Shown here: one piece after another, positions 7,141-13,811 of the stretch | How the letters are laid out: each line of letters starts with the position of its first letter | Numbering within the stretch: position 1 is the stretch's first letter | Assembly (NCBI GenBank): GCA_030665925.1 | Contig: DAOUYX010000016.1 | Span: 1 to 15,312, forward strand | DNA: 15,312 nt | DNA from: Methanosarcinales archaeon | GTDB taxonomy: Archaea; Halobacteriota; Syntropharchaeia; Alkanophagales; Methanospirareceae | Direction of reading: 5' to 3' | Notes under the pieces: model-generated | Told to the model about the DNA's origin: nothing | The model's database searches: none | What the model saw: the letters and a program-made list of their open reading frames with translations, nothing else | Program-made: the position numbers and the translations under genes

Positions 7141-7659
7141 ATGCTTTTTAGGTTCTATGTGACATATCTTGTCATGACCAAAACAAAAAAGATTTTCTTT
7201 TCGTGCTCGATGCGAGGTGGATTCAGCAGACTCGCGCAAGAAGAATTACGGAAGATTCCTGACATAATAGAAGAGCTGGGGCTGATGGTGATAAGCAGAC
7301 ATCAAACTAGCGAGAACTTTGAGGAAAGCGAGTCGCGACTTACCGAGCAGGAGATTCACGATCGAGATTACCGATGGCTTAACGACGCGGATGTCGTCAT
7401 AGCAGAAATAACTAATCCGAGCCTTGGTGTCGGTGCAGAAATTGCAGATGCAGTTAATTTAGGCATTCCTGTGTTGTGTGTCTATAAAAAGGAGTACGAG
7501 CACCAAATTTCGGCATATATACGCGGTAAAGCGGGCGTGGTGTGCGGGGCATATTCAGATTATGGAGAGTTGAAAGATATAATTATGTTTCGATTCAACT
7601 CAAATGACTTAATTCGTTTATTCTCCGATACTGATTTCGATTCTGTCAATATTGGTTAA
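7141..7659 (+). CDS. DNPH1/Rcl-like 2'-deoxynucleoside 5'-monophosphate N-hydrolase (nucleoside deoxyribosyltransferase superfamily)
   Basis: Members cut the glycosidic bond of dNMPs to give a free base and 2-deoxyribose 5-phosphate. The 172-residue product keeps the Rcl active-site set: the phosphate loop SMRGG (23-27), Asp76 in EIHDRDYRWLNDADVV, Ser94 in TNPSLGVG, the nucleophile Glu100 in GAEIADAV, and Ser124 in HQISAYIRGK, which in Rcl reaches into the neighbouring subunit. Two starts are possible. ATG 7141 has GGGA 8 bases ahead; ATG 7174 (residue 12) fits the usual family start just before KKIFFSCSMRGG. A TATA-like AAATATAGG in the adjacent IS end would place transcription near 7141. 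A nucleoside deoxyribosyltransferase or a nucleotide-sensing role cannot be excluded. It is the first of four genes on this strand. Confidence 0.8.
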   Translation: MLFRFYVTYLVMTKTKKIFFSCSMRGGFSRLAQEELRKIPDIIEELGLMVISRHQTSENFEESESRLTEQEIHDRDYRWLNDADVVIAEITNPSLGVGAEIADAVNLGIPVLCVYKKEYEHQISAYIRGKAGVVCGAYSDYGELKDIIMFRFNSNDLIRLFSDTDFDSVNIG

Positions 7660-7664
7660 AAATT

Positions 7665-7694
7665 ACACAATCGAAAGTTTTTTATAGATTGTGT
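7665..7694 (+). promoter_or_regulatory. TATA box inside a perfect 8-bp inverted repeat (candidate operator)
   Basis: ACACAATC (7665-7672) and GATTGTGT (7687-7694) form a perfect inverted repeat around a TTTTTTATA tract (7678-7686), a good archaeal TATA box. Transcription would begin near 7710, followed by a strong ribosome site (AGGGGAG) and the ATG at 7726. A repressor on the repeat would block TATA-binding protein. Alternatively the repeat could fold as a terminator for the hydrolase gene that ends at 7659. Confidence 0.5.
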
Positions 7695-7725
7695 GGCAAT
7701 CAAGTGAATTATAGGGGAGAAAAAA

Positions 7726-8088
7726 ATGCCTGATGAAGAAGATACATTACCAAAAGGAGAACTTCAAAAAGAGCTTAGAAAAGCAAAAAACGAAACGGAG
7801 GTTTGGACAGTCATCAAAAAAGCAATCCCAGAAATCATTTGTCTGAAGATTATAACCGAAGTGACTGGCGGTGCCGAGGACAGACGAATATACACAGCGA
7901 TAGACCTTTTTCAAGCTGACCGAATCAATAAAATCCACGAAAACTTCCTGAAGGATCCAGATTTGGCACCACTACGCGATTTTCACGCTGAACAGGTAAA
8001 ATCTGCAGAACAGGATATTCACAAAAAATTGGAGTTTTTGGAGTACTTGGCGCGGGTGCTTATTAAGGCGATCAAAAAAGCGAAGTAG
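7726..8088 (+). CDS. Hypothetical 120-aa helical protein
   Basis: I do not recognise the family. The product is highly charged and predicted by eye to be all-helical, with an acidic start (MPDEEDTLPKGELQKEL), a hydrophobic stretch around residues 34-46 (IPEIICLKIITEV), a central segment RRIYTAIDLFQADRINKI (53-70), and a C-terminal amphipathic helix ending in the basic run LARVLIKAIKKAK (108-120). There is no signal peptide, cysteine cluster or catalytic motif. The start at 7726 is well supported: AGGGGAG lies 7 bases upstream and a TATA box sits inside an inverted repeat 40 bases upstream. It is the second gene of the plus-strand island; an adaptor or regulatory role is possible but unproven. 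Confidence 0.75.
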   Translation: MPDEEDTLPKGELQKELRKAKNETEVWTVIKKAIPEIICLKIITEVTGGAEDRRIYTAIDLFQADRINKIHENFLKDPDLAPLRDFHAEQVKSAEQDIHKKLEFLEYLARVLIKAIKKAK

Positions 8089-8090
8089 AA

Positions 8091-8188
8091 GGAGGAACAT
8101 AATCCTCATAGAGTATGTCTCAGTTAATATCGGCATAGCAGCATGTATAAAATGGGCGCATGTGCGTCCGGAGAGAATTGTGTCATGA
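8091..8188 (+). other. Orphan Shine-Dalgarno with a 29-codon open frame lacking ATG/GTG
   Basis: A perfect GGAGG (8091-8095) lies 3 bases after the stop of the 120-aa gene, but no ATG, GTG or TTG follows at proper spacing. A frame starting at ATA (8099) stays open through IILIEYVSVNIGIAACIKW, HVRPERIVS and stops at a TGA (8186-8188) that overlaps the next gene's ATG as ATGA. The peptide has a hydrophobic first half. It may be a small coupled membrane peptide with a rare or mutated start, or chance. GAGGA and TCCTC around the site can also pair into a small hairpin that would hide the Shine-Dalgarno. Confidence 0.2.
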
Positions 8189-8940
8189 GTAATAGTAAAA
8201 TAGACTCGAAAAATAACAAAGAGAAAGAGGAAGATGAAGAGAAAGAGAAAAACAAGAAGGCATTAGATCGCTTTTTGAAGTCCGTCAGGTGGGCATTGGT
8301 TGATCTAACCTCGCTCGAAGTAAACTCGATACTGGTATCAAACATTTCCGCGGATCACCCAAGTGAGGATATAGTATTTCTTAATCAGACCTGTGAACGT
8401 CTCTCAGACTGGTTCGCGAGCGAGAGTAACAAAACGAAAGACGCAGTTCAACAGACTATTGACGATGAGAACCTTTCAAAACTAAATGAGCTTTGTGGTA
8501 AAGACGCGTGTAAAGATGCAAGTGACAAGATTAAAACACTCTGTGATAACTTCGGTAAATGCATAGATTACAAAAAACCGGACGATTTGGACGATGAACA
8601 AAGCCGAAAACGCTCAGAATACCGGCGTCATCTGCGCTACCTGAATAAATATCTCATTTTACACGATAAATGGTGCAAGGGGACGTTTACGGATTGGGAG
8701 CATCAGCAACTGCGTAAGCTCTGGGAACTGGTGGGTACGAGATACATCTATGCACAGACAGTCATGCAGCTTGATGGTGACATTATATTACGCATCAACG
8801 AACAGTTGTTCAGAGAGGTGGAGGACAATGCAGAAGAACTGATGCGACTTCACAACTGGAACGTGGATACAGGTGTGAACTACCGAAACGGACTGATAAA
8901 CACCTTCGTCCAGATTCTCAGGGCGGTGACTGGAAGATAA
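8185..8940 (+). CDS. Hypothetical protein with a C-terminal 'QLDGD' segment (first of an adjacent related pair)
   Basis: The start at 8185 is preferred over the upstream ATG at 8143 because GGAGAG sits 9 bases ahead; the protein is then 251 residues. It begins with a long low-complexity acidic and lysine-rich stretch (about residues 5-25), likely disordered, followed by a helical body with several cysteines (ELCGKDACK and TLCDNFGKC, about 103-126) and a Trp-rich segment HDKWCKGTFTDWEHQQLRKL (160-179). Residues about 187-246 (IYAQTVMQLDGDIILRINEQ and onward to RLHNWNV and NTFVQILRAV) align with a region of the next gene's product. No membrane helix or catalytic motif is seen. A TATA-like TGTATAAAA lies at about 8144. 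It ends 3 bases before the next ATG, so the two are probably cotranslated. I do not recognise the family. Confidence 0.75.
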   Translation: MSNSKIDSKNNKEKEEDEEKEKNKKALDRFLKSVRWALVDLTSLEVNSILVSNISADHPSEDIVFLNQTCERLSDWFASESNKTKDAVQQTIDDENLSKLNELCGKDACKDASDKIKTLCDNFGKCIDYKKPDDLDDEQSRKRSEYRRHLRYLNKYLILHDKWCKGTFTDWEHQQLRKLWELVGTRYIYAQTVMQLDGDIILRINEQLFREVEDNAEELMRLHNWNVDTGVNYRNGLINTFVQILRAVTGR

Positions 8941-8943
8941 CTT

Positions 8944-9600
8944 ATGAGGACAGATCACGTTCCGTGTGTTCGATTAACAAAAAAGGGGGACTGTGTGTGT
9001 TATAGGAGGGATCCGGATAACCCCTGGTTCGAGTGCCGCTTACATCATGAGAACATGCAGAAACTAATAACCGACCCGGGTTCTATAATGAAAACAAAAC
9101 GTCCATCTTTCTGGCTGAAGACGCTGGTGCACGGTATTTTCACGGGTGGGCAGTTTGTCTTTGAAACGTTCCCGCCAAAAGACACTACCGCTACCAATCC
9201 TGAGATCCAAGTGGCAGCACGTACGCTGTTTCAACTGGATGGCGACATGTTAGTCAAAATAGATGAGAATATTCTGGCGCGTACGGACGGTATTGAGATA
9301 ATCGAAGCCCATCGTGATTGGACTAACTGGTGTATCGAACAGTTCAGGAGAGCTTTTTCTTCAGCGGTCACTTGGCTGCGCTATGCTCATTTGCTACTTT
9401 TTGCCATCGGGCTTTCGCTTTCTCTTTTTGGAGGAGGAATGTATTTTAAAACAAGACTGCCACTGAGTGCCATACCGATAGTGGTTGGCATAGTTGGGAT
9501 AATATGGAGTCTAATACTTTGGAAGTTAACCTGGAAAGTTTTAGTTTGGTGTGCCCTGTTTAGGCTCATGATCCAGAAAAAAATCAAACAAATCTTGTAG
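8944..9600 (+). CDS. Hypothetical two-helix membrane protein with a 'QLDGD' segment
   Basis: The 218-residue product has three parts. The N-terminus (1-40) has Cys8, Cys17, Cys19, Cys31 and His34-His35, a spacing that could bind a metal. The middle (about 89-146) carries AARTLFQLDGDMLVKIDENI and then IEAHRDWTNW, matching the C-terminal segment of the preceding protein. The C-terminus has two hydrophobic stretches, about 147-166 (AHLLLFAIGLSLSLFGGGMY) and about 174-206 (from LSAIPIVVGIVGIIWSLIL on), ending in a basic tail QKKIKQIL, which suggests a membrane hairpin with the tail in the cytoplasm. The start is 3 bases after the previous stop, with a weak, rather distant GGTGA, consistent with translational coupling. 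It converges with adenine deaminase, 22 bases away. An anchor or membrane-acting effector is possible; I do not recognise the family. Confidence 0.75.
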   Translation: MRTDHVPCVRLTKKGDCVCYRRDPDNPWFECRLHHENMQKLITDPGSIMKTKRPSFWLKTLVHGIFTGGQFVFETFPPKDTTATNPEIQVAARTLFQLDGDMLVKIDENILARTDGIEIIEAHRDWTNWCIEQFRRAFSSAVTWLRYAHLLLFAIGLSLSLFGGGMYFKTRLPLSAIPIVVGIVGIIWSLILWKLTWKVLVWCALFRLMIQKKIKQIL

Positions 9601-9622
9601 CGTACTTCTCTGTTCGCACCTT

Positions 9623-11329
9623 TCAACTCACGAATATATCTACTATTTCCCGAGTCTCCACATCCACCAGCCCCTTATCCGTTATCTTCAGCTTCGGTAT
9701 CACGGGCAACGCGAGGAACGACATTGTAATAAAAGGCGCTTGCAGTTTACAGCCCATCCCTGAAATTCTCTCTTCCAGTTCTCTTTGTTTTTGTGCCACA
9801 TAATCCAGCGTTTCGTTACTCATGAGTCCTGCAATAGGCAATGCCAACTCGCTCGTCACTGTGTTTCCGTCACAGAGCACGATGCCACCGCCTATCTCTT
9901 TTAACCGGTTACACGCGAACGCCATGTCCGCTTCGTTTGCGCCGATAACCACGATATTATGCGAGTCGTGCGCAATAGAGGAAGCCACAGCACCGGATTT
10001 CAATCCAAACCCTTTTACGAACCCCACGCCGGTGTTGCCTGAGGATTGATGCCGTTCGACCACAGCGATTTTCAAGACATCGCGAGCGGTGTCTATACCG
10101 CTTATCTCCTCTATAATCTCCTCAGTCAGGAGTTCATCTTCGATTAACCCGATTATTCTTACTTTTCTCGCTTCTTCCAGCGTTATCTCAAAATCTTTGG
10201 GTGTTATTCGCTTGATCCGTACACTTTCTCCGTATTTAGGATATTTATACGCGTAGTCAGTACGAGAAGCCCAGTCTGTCTTTCCATCCACTATCACGGT
10301 CTTCACTTCAAATTTCTCCAGATTGTTCAACAGCACGATGTCCGCGACTTTACCCGGCGAGATGCTGCCTATAAAATCATCGAGTTTGAACCATCGCGCA
10401 GTATTTATCGTGCACATCTGCACTGCTTTTACCGGATCTACGCCTTCCTCAATAGCTCTCCTCAAAACATAGTCCAAATAACCTTCTTCCTTTAAATCGC
10501 GCAGTGTTCTGTCCCCGTCGGTAACGAGCATACAGTTCCTTGTATCTACGGATTTCAATAGAGGTGCAATCTCGCTCAGGTTCTTTGCTGCTGAGCCTTC
10601 CCGTACCATCACGCGCATACCCAGTCGTAGCTTCTCCTGCGCTTCCTCGTACGAGACACTCTCGTGGTCTGAGCCTACACCACTTAAAACGTACGCGTTG
10701 AGCTCTTTACCACGAAGTAAAGGGGCATGTCCATCTATGGTGGATTTAAGCGCCTTTGCAATCTCTATTTTATGCCATACCTCCACCTCTTTCGTGATGA
10801 CACCCCCGAAATTCATCACCTCGCCTAAGCCTATAACACCTTCCAACTGCAGCAGTTCCTTTATCTCTTCGTGATCTATCTGCGCACCTGAAGTCTCCAA
10901 TCCAAGTGCGGGATCCGTAGAAGGAACACAGGAAGGCGCCATGCAGAATACTTTCAGCGGTGTTGTTCGTGCCTCTGCTAAAAGCGCTTTAATGCCTTCA
11001 ACACCTAAAACATTAGCTATCTCATGCGGGTCTGCCACCACCGCAGTCGTACCTCGAGGCATTACCGCCTTTGCAAACTCGCGTACCGAGAGCATACTCA
11101 TTTCTATGTGCGTATGCCCATCTACCAATCCAGGGACTGCATATTTGCCCCGCGCGTCTATCTCCTTTATCCCCGCGTATTGGCCTAATCCAACGATCAA
11201 GCCACGAGCAATCGCAATATCGGTTTCGTACACCTCGCCAGTGGGCACGTTTACGAGGTTTGCGTTTTTCAGCACCAGATCCGCTTTCTCTTTGCCCAAC
11301 GCGACGTTAACTAAATCTTTCGGGTTCAT
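9623..11329 (-). CDS. ade: Adenine deaminase
   Basis: Hydrolyses adenine to hypoxanthine and ammonia in purine salvage. The 568 residues match the family's usual 550-600. It is an amidohydrolase with metal ligands in GLVDGHTHIEMSML (His72, His74), DPHEIANVLG (100-109), Glu170 in GLGEVMNFGG, His201 in IDGHAPLLRG, DHES (221-224) and LVTDGDRT (268-275), and it has the C-terminal adenine-deaminase domain with GFGLKSGAVASSIAHDSHN and ANEADMAFACNRL. No defects are seen. A weak AGG precedes the ATG. It lies 110 bases downstream of the TPR gene on the same strand, a stretch in which I see no clear promoter, so it could be the last gene of the nadX unit. The nearby DNPH1-like hydrolase could supply free adenine, but it is on the opposite strand. 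Confidence 0.95.
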   Translation of the reverse strand: MNPKDLVNVALGKEKADLVLKNANLVNVPTGEVYETDIAIARGLIVGLGQYAGIKEIDARGKYAVPGLVDGHTHIEMSMLSVREFAKAVMPRGTTAVVADPHEIANVLGVEGIKALLAEARTTPLKVFCMAPSCVPSTDPALGLETSGAQIDHEEIKELLQLEGVIGLGEVMNFGGVITKEVEVWHKIEIAKALKSTIDGHAPLLRGKELNAYVLSGVGSDHESVSYEEAQEKLRLGMRVMVREGSAAKNLSEIAPLLKSVDTRNCMLVTDGDRTLRDLKEEGYLDYVLRRAIEEGVDPVKAVQMCTINTARWFKLDDFIGSISPGKVADIVLLNNLEKFEVKTVIVDGKTDWASRTDYAYKYPKYGESVRIKRITPKDFEITLEEARKVRIIGLIEDELLTEEIIEEISGIDTARDVLKIAVVERHQSSGNTGVGFVKGFGLKSGAVASSIAHDSHNIVVIGANEADMAFACNRLKEIGGGIVLCDGNTVTSELALPIAGLMSNETLDYVAQKQRELEERISGMGCKLQAPFITMSFLALPVIPKLKITDKGLVDVETREIVDIFVS

Positions 11330-11439
11330 TTTGCCTGCTTTGCATCACGTCAAACTATCTAAAAGTCCCACGTGCGTAAAAATCCTTTTGCACTTCAATT
11401 TCTTATCGAGGCAACCACCAGATACCCACTATGCGTAGC

Positions 11440-12696
11440 TTAATCTTCCTCTTGCGCTTTCAGAACGCCACCAGTAAGATAGAACTCGCTCCATGGATAG
11501 ATATTACCTGCAAAAGTTAACCCCGCTTTTATATCCGGGACATCGCCCATCAACTCGTACTCCTCTTCCGTTTTTATCTCTTTAACCACGAATTTAAAAG
11601 TGGCTTGATCTGTGCTAACAACCTCAAAAGCACCTTTGAGCGGGTTACCAAGCCCTTTTATCTTCTCCTTTAGCTCCTCACTGAGTCCCTTCTCTTCCGC
11701 ATGCACTATCCCCGGCGTCCGTCCATCTTTGAGTTTTCTGTTGAACAAAAACCAATTTAAAAAATCAAAGGCATCTTCAAAATCAATCTTCTCAATCCCT
11801 TTCTCTTCCTTGTATTCCTCTTGAGCGTCTTTCGTTTCCTTTACGAACGTTCTATCCGCAAATTCTCTTATCTCATCAATCAACCTTACCGCTTCCCAGT
11901 ACTCTCGCGCCTTCTCCGCTTCATCGCCTTCCAAATTCTTCATTCGCTCCACTCTACTTATATTTTCCTTGATTGCCGCCCCTAAATCCGTTCTCTCCTT
12001 TCCAATCCGCTCGCAAACCTCCAAACCCTTCTTAAATGCGTCAAAAGCCTCTTCGTATCTCTCTCTCTTCTCCAAGAAGTACCCATAAGCCACCCACACC
12101 ACTTCGTCATCGGTCTCGGTTAGCATTTGTTTGTATTCTGCTTCGGCTTCTGCCAGCCTACCCTCTCTCTCGTAATGCTTCACGAGTAATAAATGAACAC
12201 ACACCTCTGAAGGTCTATCTTCAAGGATTGCTTTCAGGAGCTCCTCACCTCGCTCTTTATCCCTCTCTACCAGTCTCTCTTTCATGCGGTCGTCAACATA
12301 GGGATTTTCCAGGAGCGCTAATATCATATCTGGAAAGCCTTCCACCTGCCTAAAGTCCTCCGCAACCCACGCAGCGCAGACGTCTGCAAAATCCGTCAGC
12401 AGCCAGACATCAAAGCTGTTTAAAGCTTTTATTCCGCCTTCCGTATCTTCTTCTCTGGTTATTGCGAGTTCATGTGCTTTCAGTCCCTCCTCCTCGTCCA
12501 GCATCCGTAATCTGTTCTTTTTTAGATGCTTCACAAATATCCGGCGTACGTTATCCCCCTCTCTTCTGCTTATAATCCGTGAGTCTACATCCCTATACGC
12601 CTTGGTAGCCTCAATAAAAAGCTTCCACGCGTCCACTATGGTCTCATCCTCGTCTTCTAAGTCCAGAAATTTTTTTAGTAGTTCTTCTTGCATCAT
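11440..12696 (-). CDS. TPR-repeat protein of unknown function, downstream of nadX
   Basis: A 418-residue soluble, strongly acidic and helical protein. At least two tetratricopeptide-like helix pairs are visible at about 164-231 (HLLLVKHYEREGRLAEAEAE, then WVAYGYFLEKRERYEEAFDA). The C-terminal part (about 305-412) is distinct: FLNWFLFNRKLKDGRTPG, then a GLSEEL-KIKGL helix and a beta-rich end with GNIYPWSEFYLTGGVL. From memory this layout recalls a C-terminal module seen after TPRs in other archaeal and bacterial proteins of unknown function, but I cannot name it. No signal peptide or membrane helix is present. The gene starts 3 bases after the nadX stop (TAG AAA ATG ATG), so the two are very likely cotranscribed; either of the two adjacent ATGs could be used. 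Confidence 0.8.
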   Translation of the reverse strand: MMQEELLKKFLDLEDEDETIVDAWKLFIEATKAYRDVDSRIISRREGDNVRRIFVKHLKKNRLRMLDEEEGLKAHELAITREEDTEGGIKALNSFDVWLLTDFADVCAAWVAEDFRQVEGFPDMILALLENPYVDDRMKERLVERDKERGEELLKAILEDRPSEVCVHLLLVKHYEREGRLAEAEAEYKQMLTETDDEVVWVAYGYFLEKRERYEEAFDAFKKGLEVCERIGKERTDLGAAIKENISRVERMKNLEGDEAEKAREYWEAVRLIDEIREFADRTFVKETKDAQEEYKEEKGIEKIDFEDAFDFLNWFLFNRKLKDGRTPGIVHAEEKGLSEELKEKIKGLGNPLKGAFEVVSTDQATFKFVVKEIKTEEEYELMGDVPDIKAGLTFAGNIYPWSEFYLTGGVLKAQEED

Positions 12697-12699
12697 TTT

Positions 12700-13737
12700 C
12701 TATGTTCCAACTCGTATCGGATGAGATATGCACTTCAGTGTTGCTATTGCAGAAAGGGCAGCCAAATAGCTCGTCTTTGGATTAGTAATCGAAGGAACGT
12801 TTTCTACCCGTACGAATAATTTGCCAAATTCACCCTTCGCTTCTATCTCATGCACGTTCTCTATTGCAGCGGGGTCTGCAACTATTTTCACCTTCGTAGC
12901 CTCTGAACCAATGCCCGCAATGCTTAACGAAGCAGCTACGTTTATGTTCTCTGGAAAGTGCTTCACCGCTTTCTTCGCCGAACCTACGAACAGTGTCTTC
13001 TCCTCCTTTATTGAAGACACATCTATGCCCCGTTCCCGAACATACGCATTCCCTTCAAATCCCCGCGGGGGCTTTCTTGTCGTTAAAACCACCGAATGGA
13101 TCCCTCCAACGGCACCGGATTTTAGCCCATCTATACCCGCCACGGCACCGGAAGGAATATACACTCTGCATCCCTCATCCTTCGAAATACGCTCAACTTC
13201 TTCAAGGAGACCTGGATCACACAGCAGTGCGCCGACACTCATTATCATTACGTCTTTACCTTTCTTTAACGCCGGTATTATAAACTCACGAACCGCGGCC
13301 TGCGATGCACACTCTATTACCAAATCAACCTCTTCTAAAGCCCCATCCAGTTCTGCGCTATCGGATTTTGTTATATCCGGCTTCTTCCTCAGGCTTTTAC
13401 GCAGCCGTTCTATTCTCTCCGGATGGGCATCAATCAAGAATTTTAACTCCATTCCCAGGTCCAACTCTCGTCCATCTACTTCATCCAGGTCTATTGCCCT
13501 GCAGATCTCACTTCCGATCGCACCGCAGCCGACTACGCCCACTCTTATCTTTTTCTCTTCTTTCCTTCTTAATCCCGCAAATGAGCAGCCCATTGCATTT
13601 ATCGCCCTCGTCACCGTTGGATTCTTTATTGGCTTCTCTCTTATCCCGTTCTCCATCTCAAGTACATCTTCTACCTTTGTCTCCTTCTTCTCTATCCCTT
13701 CCTTATATTTTAGTATCCAACTTTGCACCTCTCTCAT
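12700..13737 (-). CDS. nadX: L-aspartate dehydrogenase (NadX) with N-terminal extension
   Basis: Oxidises L-aspartate to iminoaspartate with NAD(P)+, the first step of de novo NAD synthesis in many archaea, in place of NadB. The Rossmann motif VGVVGCGAIGSE starts at residue 66. Family signatures follow: YIPSGAVAGIDGLKSGAVGG, FPENINVAASLSIAGIGSE, then the catalytic His in AIENVHEIEAKGEFG, and ENVPSITNPKTSYLAALSAI near the end. NadX is usually about 235-270 residues; here a charged extension of about 63 residues precedes the Rossmann fold (MREVQSWILKYKEGIEKKET and onward to INAMGCSFAGLRRKEEK). ATG 13737 has GGTG 5 bases upstream, which supports it; a later start at Met49 would shorten the protein to near normal. 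It is divergent from nadC and followed by a TPR gene. Confidence 0.93.
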   Translation of the reverse strand: MREVQSWILKYKEGIEKKETKVEDVLEMENGIREKPIKNPTVTRAINAMGCSFAGLRRKEEKKIRVGVVGCGAIGSEICRAIDLDEVDGRELDLGMELKFLIDAHPERIERLRKSLRKKPDITKSDSAELDGALEEVDLVIECASQAAVREFIIPALKKGKDVMIMSVGALLCDPGLLEEVERISKDEGCRVYIPSGAVAGIDGLKSGAVGGIHSVVLTTRKPPRGFEGNAYVRERGIDVSSIKEEKTLFVGSAKKAVKHFPENINVAASLSIAGIGSEATKVKIVADPAAIENVHEIEAKGEFGKLFVRVENVPSITNPKTSYLAALSAIATLKCISHPIRVGT

Positions 13738-13779
13738 CTGAACACCATCAAATATAAATTGGAGAAGAGATAAACAAAT

Positions 13780-13804
13780 CTTTTATAATTTGATAATATT
13801 ATAA
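13780..13804. promoter_or_regulatory. Divergent nadX/nadC promoter region with inverted repeat
   Basis: The 74-bp gap between the two starts is AT-rich. On the plus strand CTTTTATAATTT lies about 25 bases before the nadC ATG, a TATA box that would give a leaderless message, as the lack of a Shine-Dalgarno suggests. On the minus strand AATTATAAAAG overlaps the same place and would start nadX transcription about 25 bases before its ATG. An inverted repeat, TTATAAT (13783-13789) and ATTATAA (13798-13804), covers both TATA boxes, so one regulator could control both genes. In sequence this AT-rich such repeats also arise by chance. Confidence 0.45.
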
Positions 13805-13811
13805 CAAAGCA

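Noticed and set aside
8143..8184. Upstream start for the 8185 gene (14 extra codons)
   Set aside because: No ribosome site precedes 8143 and a TATA-like sequence overlaps it; GGAGAG is well placed for 8185.
10941..11438. A 165-codon plus-strand frame
   Set aside because: It is antisense to the adenine deaminase N-terminus and has no plausible product.
12821..13741. A 306-codon open frame on the plus strand across nadX
   Set aside because: It is the antisense shadow of a clearly identified NadX; its product is Ser/Pro-rich with no recognisable motif.
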